64,000 nt of DNA from Vibrio sp. 10N.286.49.B1 (lineage in GTDB: Bacteria > Pseudomonadota > Gammaproteobacteria > Enterobacterales > Vibrionaceae). The notes below the pieces were generated by a model that saw only the letters and a program-made list of their open reading frames with translations, had not been told where the DNA came from and ran no database searches. Within the stretch, counting starts at the first letter, position 1, and each line of letters starts with the position of its first letter. This document shows, piece after piece, positions 63,712-64,000 of the stretch. The position numbers and the translations under genes were made by a program. The stretch spans positions 198,640 through 262,639 of the forward strand of contig NZ_MCUW01000010.1 in the NCBI RefSeq assembly GCF_002873335.1, in the 5' to 3' direction.

Positions 63712-64000
63712 ATGATGATTGAATCAAATAATACAAAACGACGGTACTATGATATCGGGTTACAAATTGAAGAACTGCTTCACTCTGGAGTTTTCAAAGC
63801 TGGTGAGCGTTTACCTTCTGAACGTGAATTAAGTGATCGGTTTGAAACCAGCAGGGCGACGATTCGCGAAGCTATCATTATGCTCGAGCTGAAAGGTTTA
63901 GTTATCGTTCGGCAGGGAGCTGGTATCTATTTTATTGATTCACCTGATAAAGCTTCAAATAGTGCTTTTATCCCTAAAAGTGATATAGGTCCTTTTGAGC
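63712..64000 (+). CDS. GntR/FadR-family regulator, truncated by the window end
   Basis: At least 96 codons, running off the window. The winged-helix region is complete: IGLQIEELLHSGVFKAGERL, PSERELSDRFETSRATIREA, and GLVIVRQGAGIYF. The C-terminal FCD ligand domain should follow beyond 64000. ATG codons at 63712 and 63715 are both possible; TGGA lies just upstream. It is divergent from the aldehyde dehydrogenase gene. FadR-subfamily repressors commonly control uronate and sugar-acid genes, consistent with a galactan or anhydrogalactose regulon. Confidence 0.88.
   Translation, partial: MMIESNNTKRRYYDIGLQIEELLHSGVFKAGERLPSERELSDRFETSRATIREAIIMLELKGLVIVRQGAGIYFIDSPDKASNSAFIPKSDIGPFE

Noticed and set aside
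1..64000. CRISPR arrays, tRNA or rRNA genes
   Set aside because: No regularly spaced repeats and no recognisable tRNA or rRNA sequence were seen on reading the window; a dedicated search was not possible.

Overview
The window looks like chromosomal DNA of a marine gammaproteobacterium, most likely a Vibrio or close relative. This rests on an alginate lyase of PL7+CBM32 layout, two agarase types (GH50 and GH16), a LamB-type porin, Tat-exported amidohydrolases, a periplasmic-binding-protein/MCP pair and moderate GC with AT-rich intergenic DNA. No rRNA, tRNA or CRISPR array was seen.

Layout. 0-8.5 kb: a glycine-rich stress-type protein, a HlyD/DUF2955 export pair, a secreted alginate lyase, an old-yellow-enzyme reductase, small DUF2798, DUF3861 and NnrU proteins, and a broken small gene. 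8.6-18.2 kb: the most interesting block, with a fructose-type PTS EIIABC, a cytosolic beta-propeller, a PhyH-family dioxygenase, a GntR/UTRA regulator, a glycyl radical enzyme (GRE), its activase and a Gfo/Idh oxidoreductase. Three of its promoter regions share a 14-bp palindrome (TTTGTATTTACAAA, 13-14 of 14 matches), so it is probably one regulon. 18.2-32.5 kb: a HisC-like aminotransferase and amino-acid binding protein with a divergent LysR; a ThrE-type exporter; two closely similar N-acyl-D-amino-acid deacylases in inverted orientation around a COG0523 GTPase, with an AraC regulator; an RhlE helicase; and a DeoR-Gfo/Idh pair.

32.9-64 kb is an agar/galactan utilisation region. A five-gene minus-strand operon encodes a PfkB kinase, an isomerase-like protein, a class II aldolase, a zinc alcohol dehydrogenase and an SSS symporter. 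Two GH50 agarases without signal peptides, a secreted FG-GAP/ASPIC/Big_2 protein, an AraC regulator, two GH16 lipoprotein agarases, an MFS sugar porter, a LamB-type porin, a binding-protein/chemoreceptor pair and an aldehyde dehydrogenase with a divergent FadR-type regulator follow. Inferred flow: GH16 lipoproteins cut agar at the surface, the porin and MFS/SSS carriers bring in oligosaccharides and sugars, GH50 enzymes finish depolymerisation, and the kinase/aldolase route and aldehyde dehydrogenase handle the monomers. A direct-repeat motif spaced 21 bp occurs upstream of the MFS and GH16 genes, with a variant upstream of the porin. No gene recognisable as GH117 neoagarobiose hydrolase or anhydrogalactonate cycloisomerase is in the window.

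Decayed mobile DNA interrupts this region: an IS903-group IS5 element (54.55-55.58 kb) abutting an ABC sugar permease relic, and IS3 and IS66 remnants (60.4-61.9 kb).
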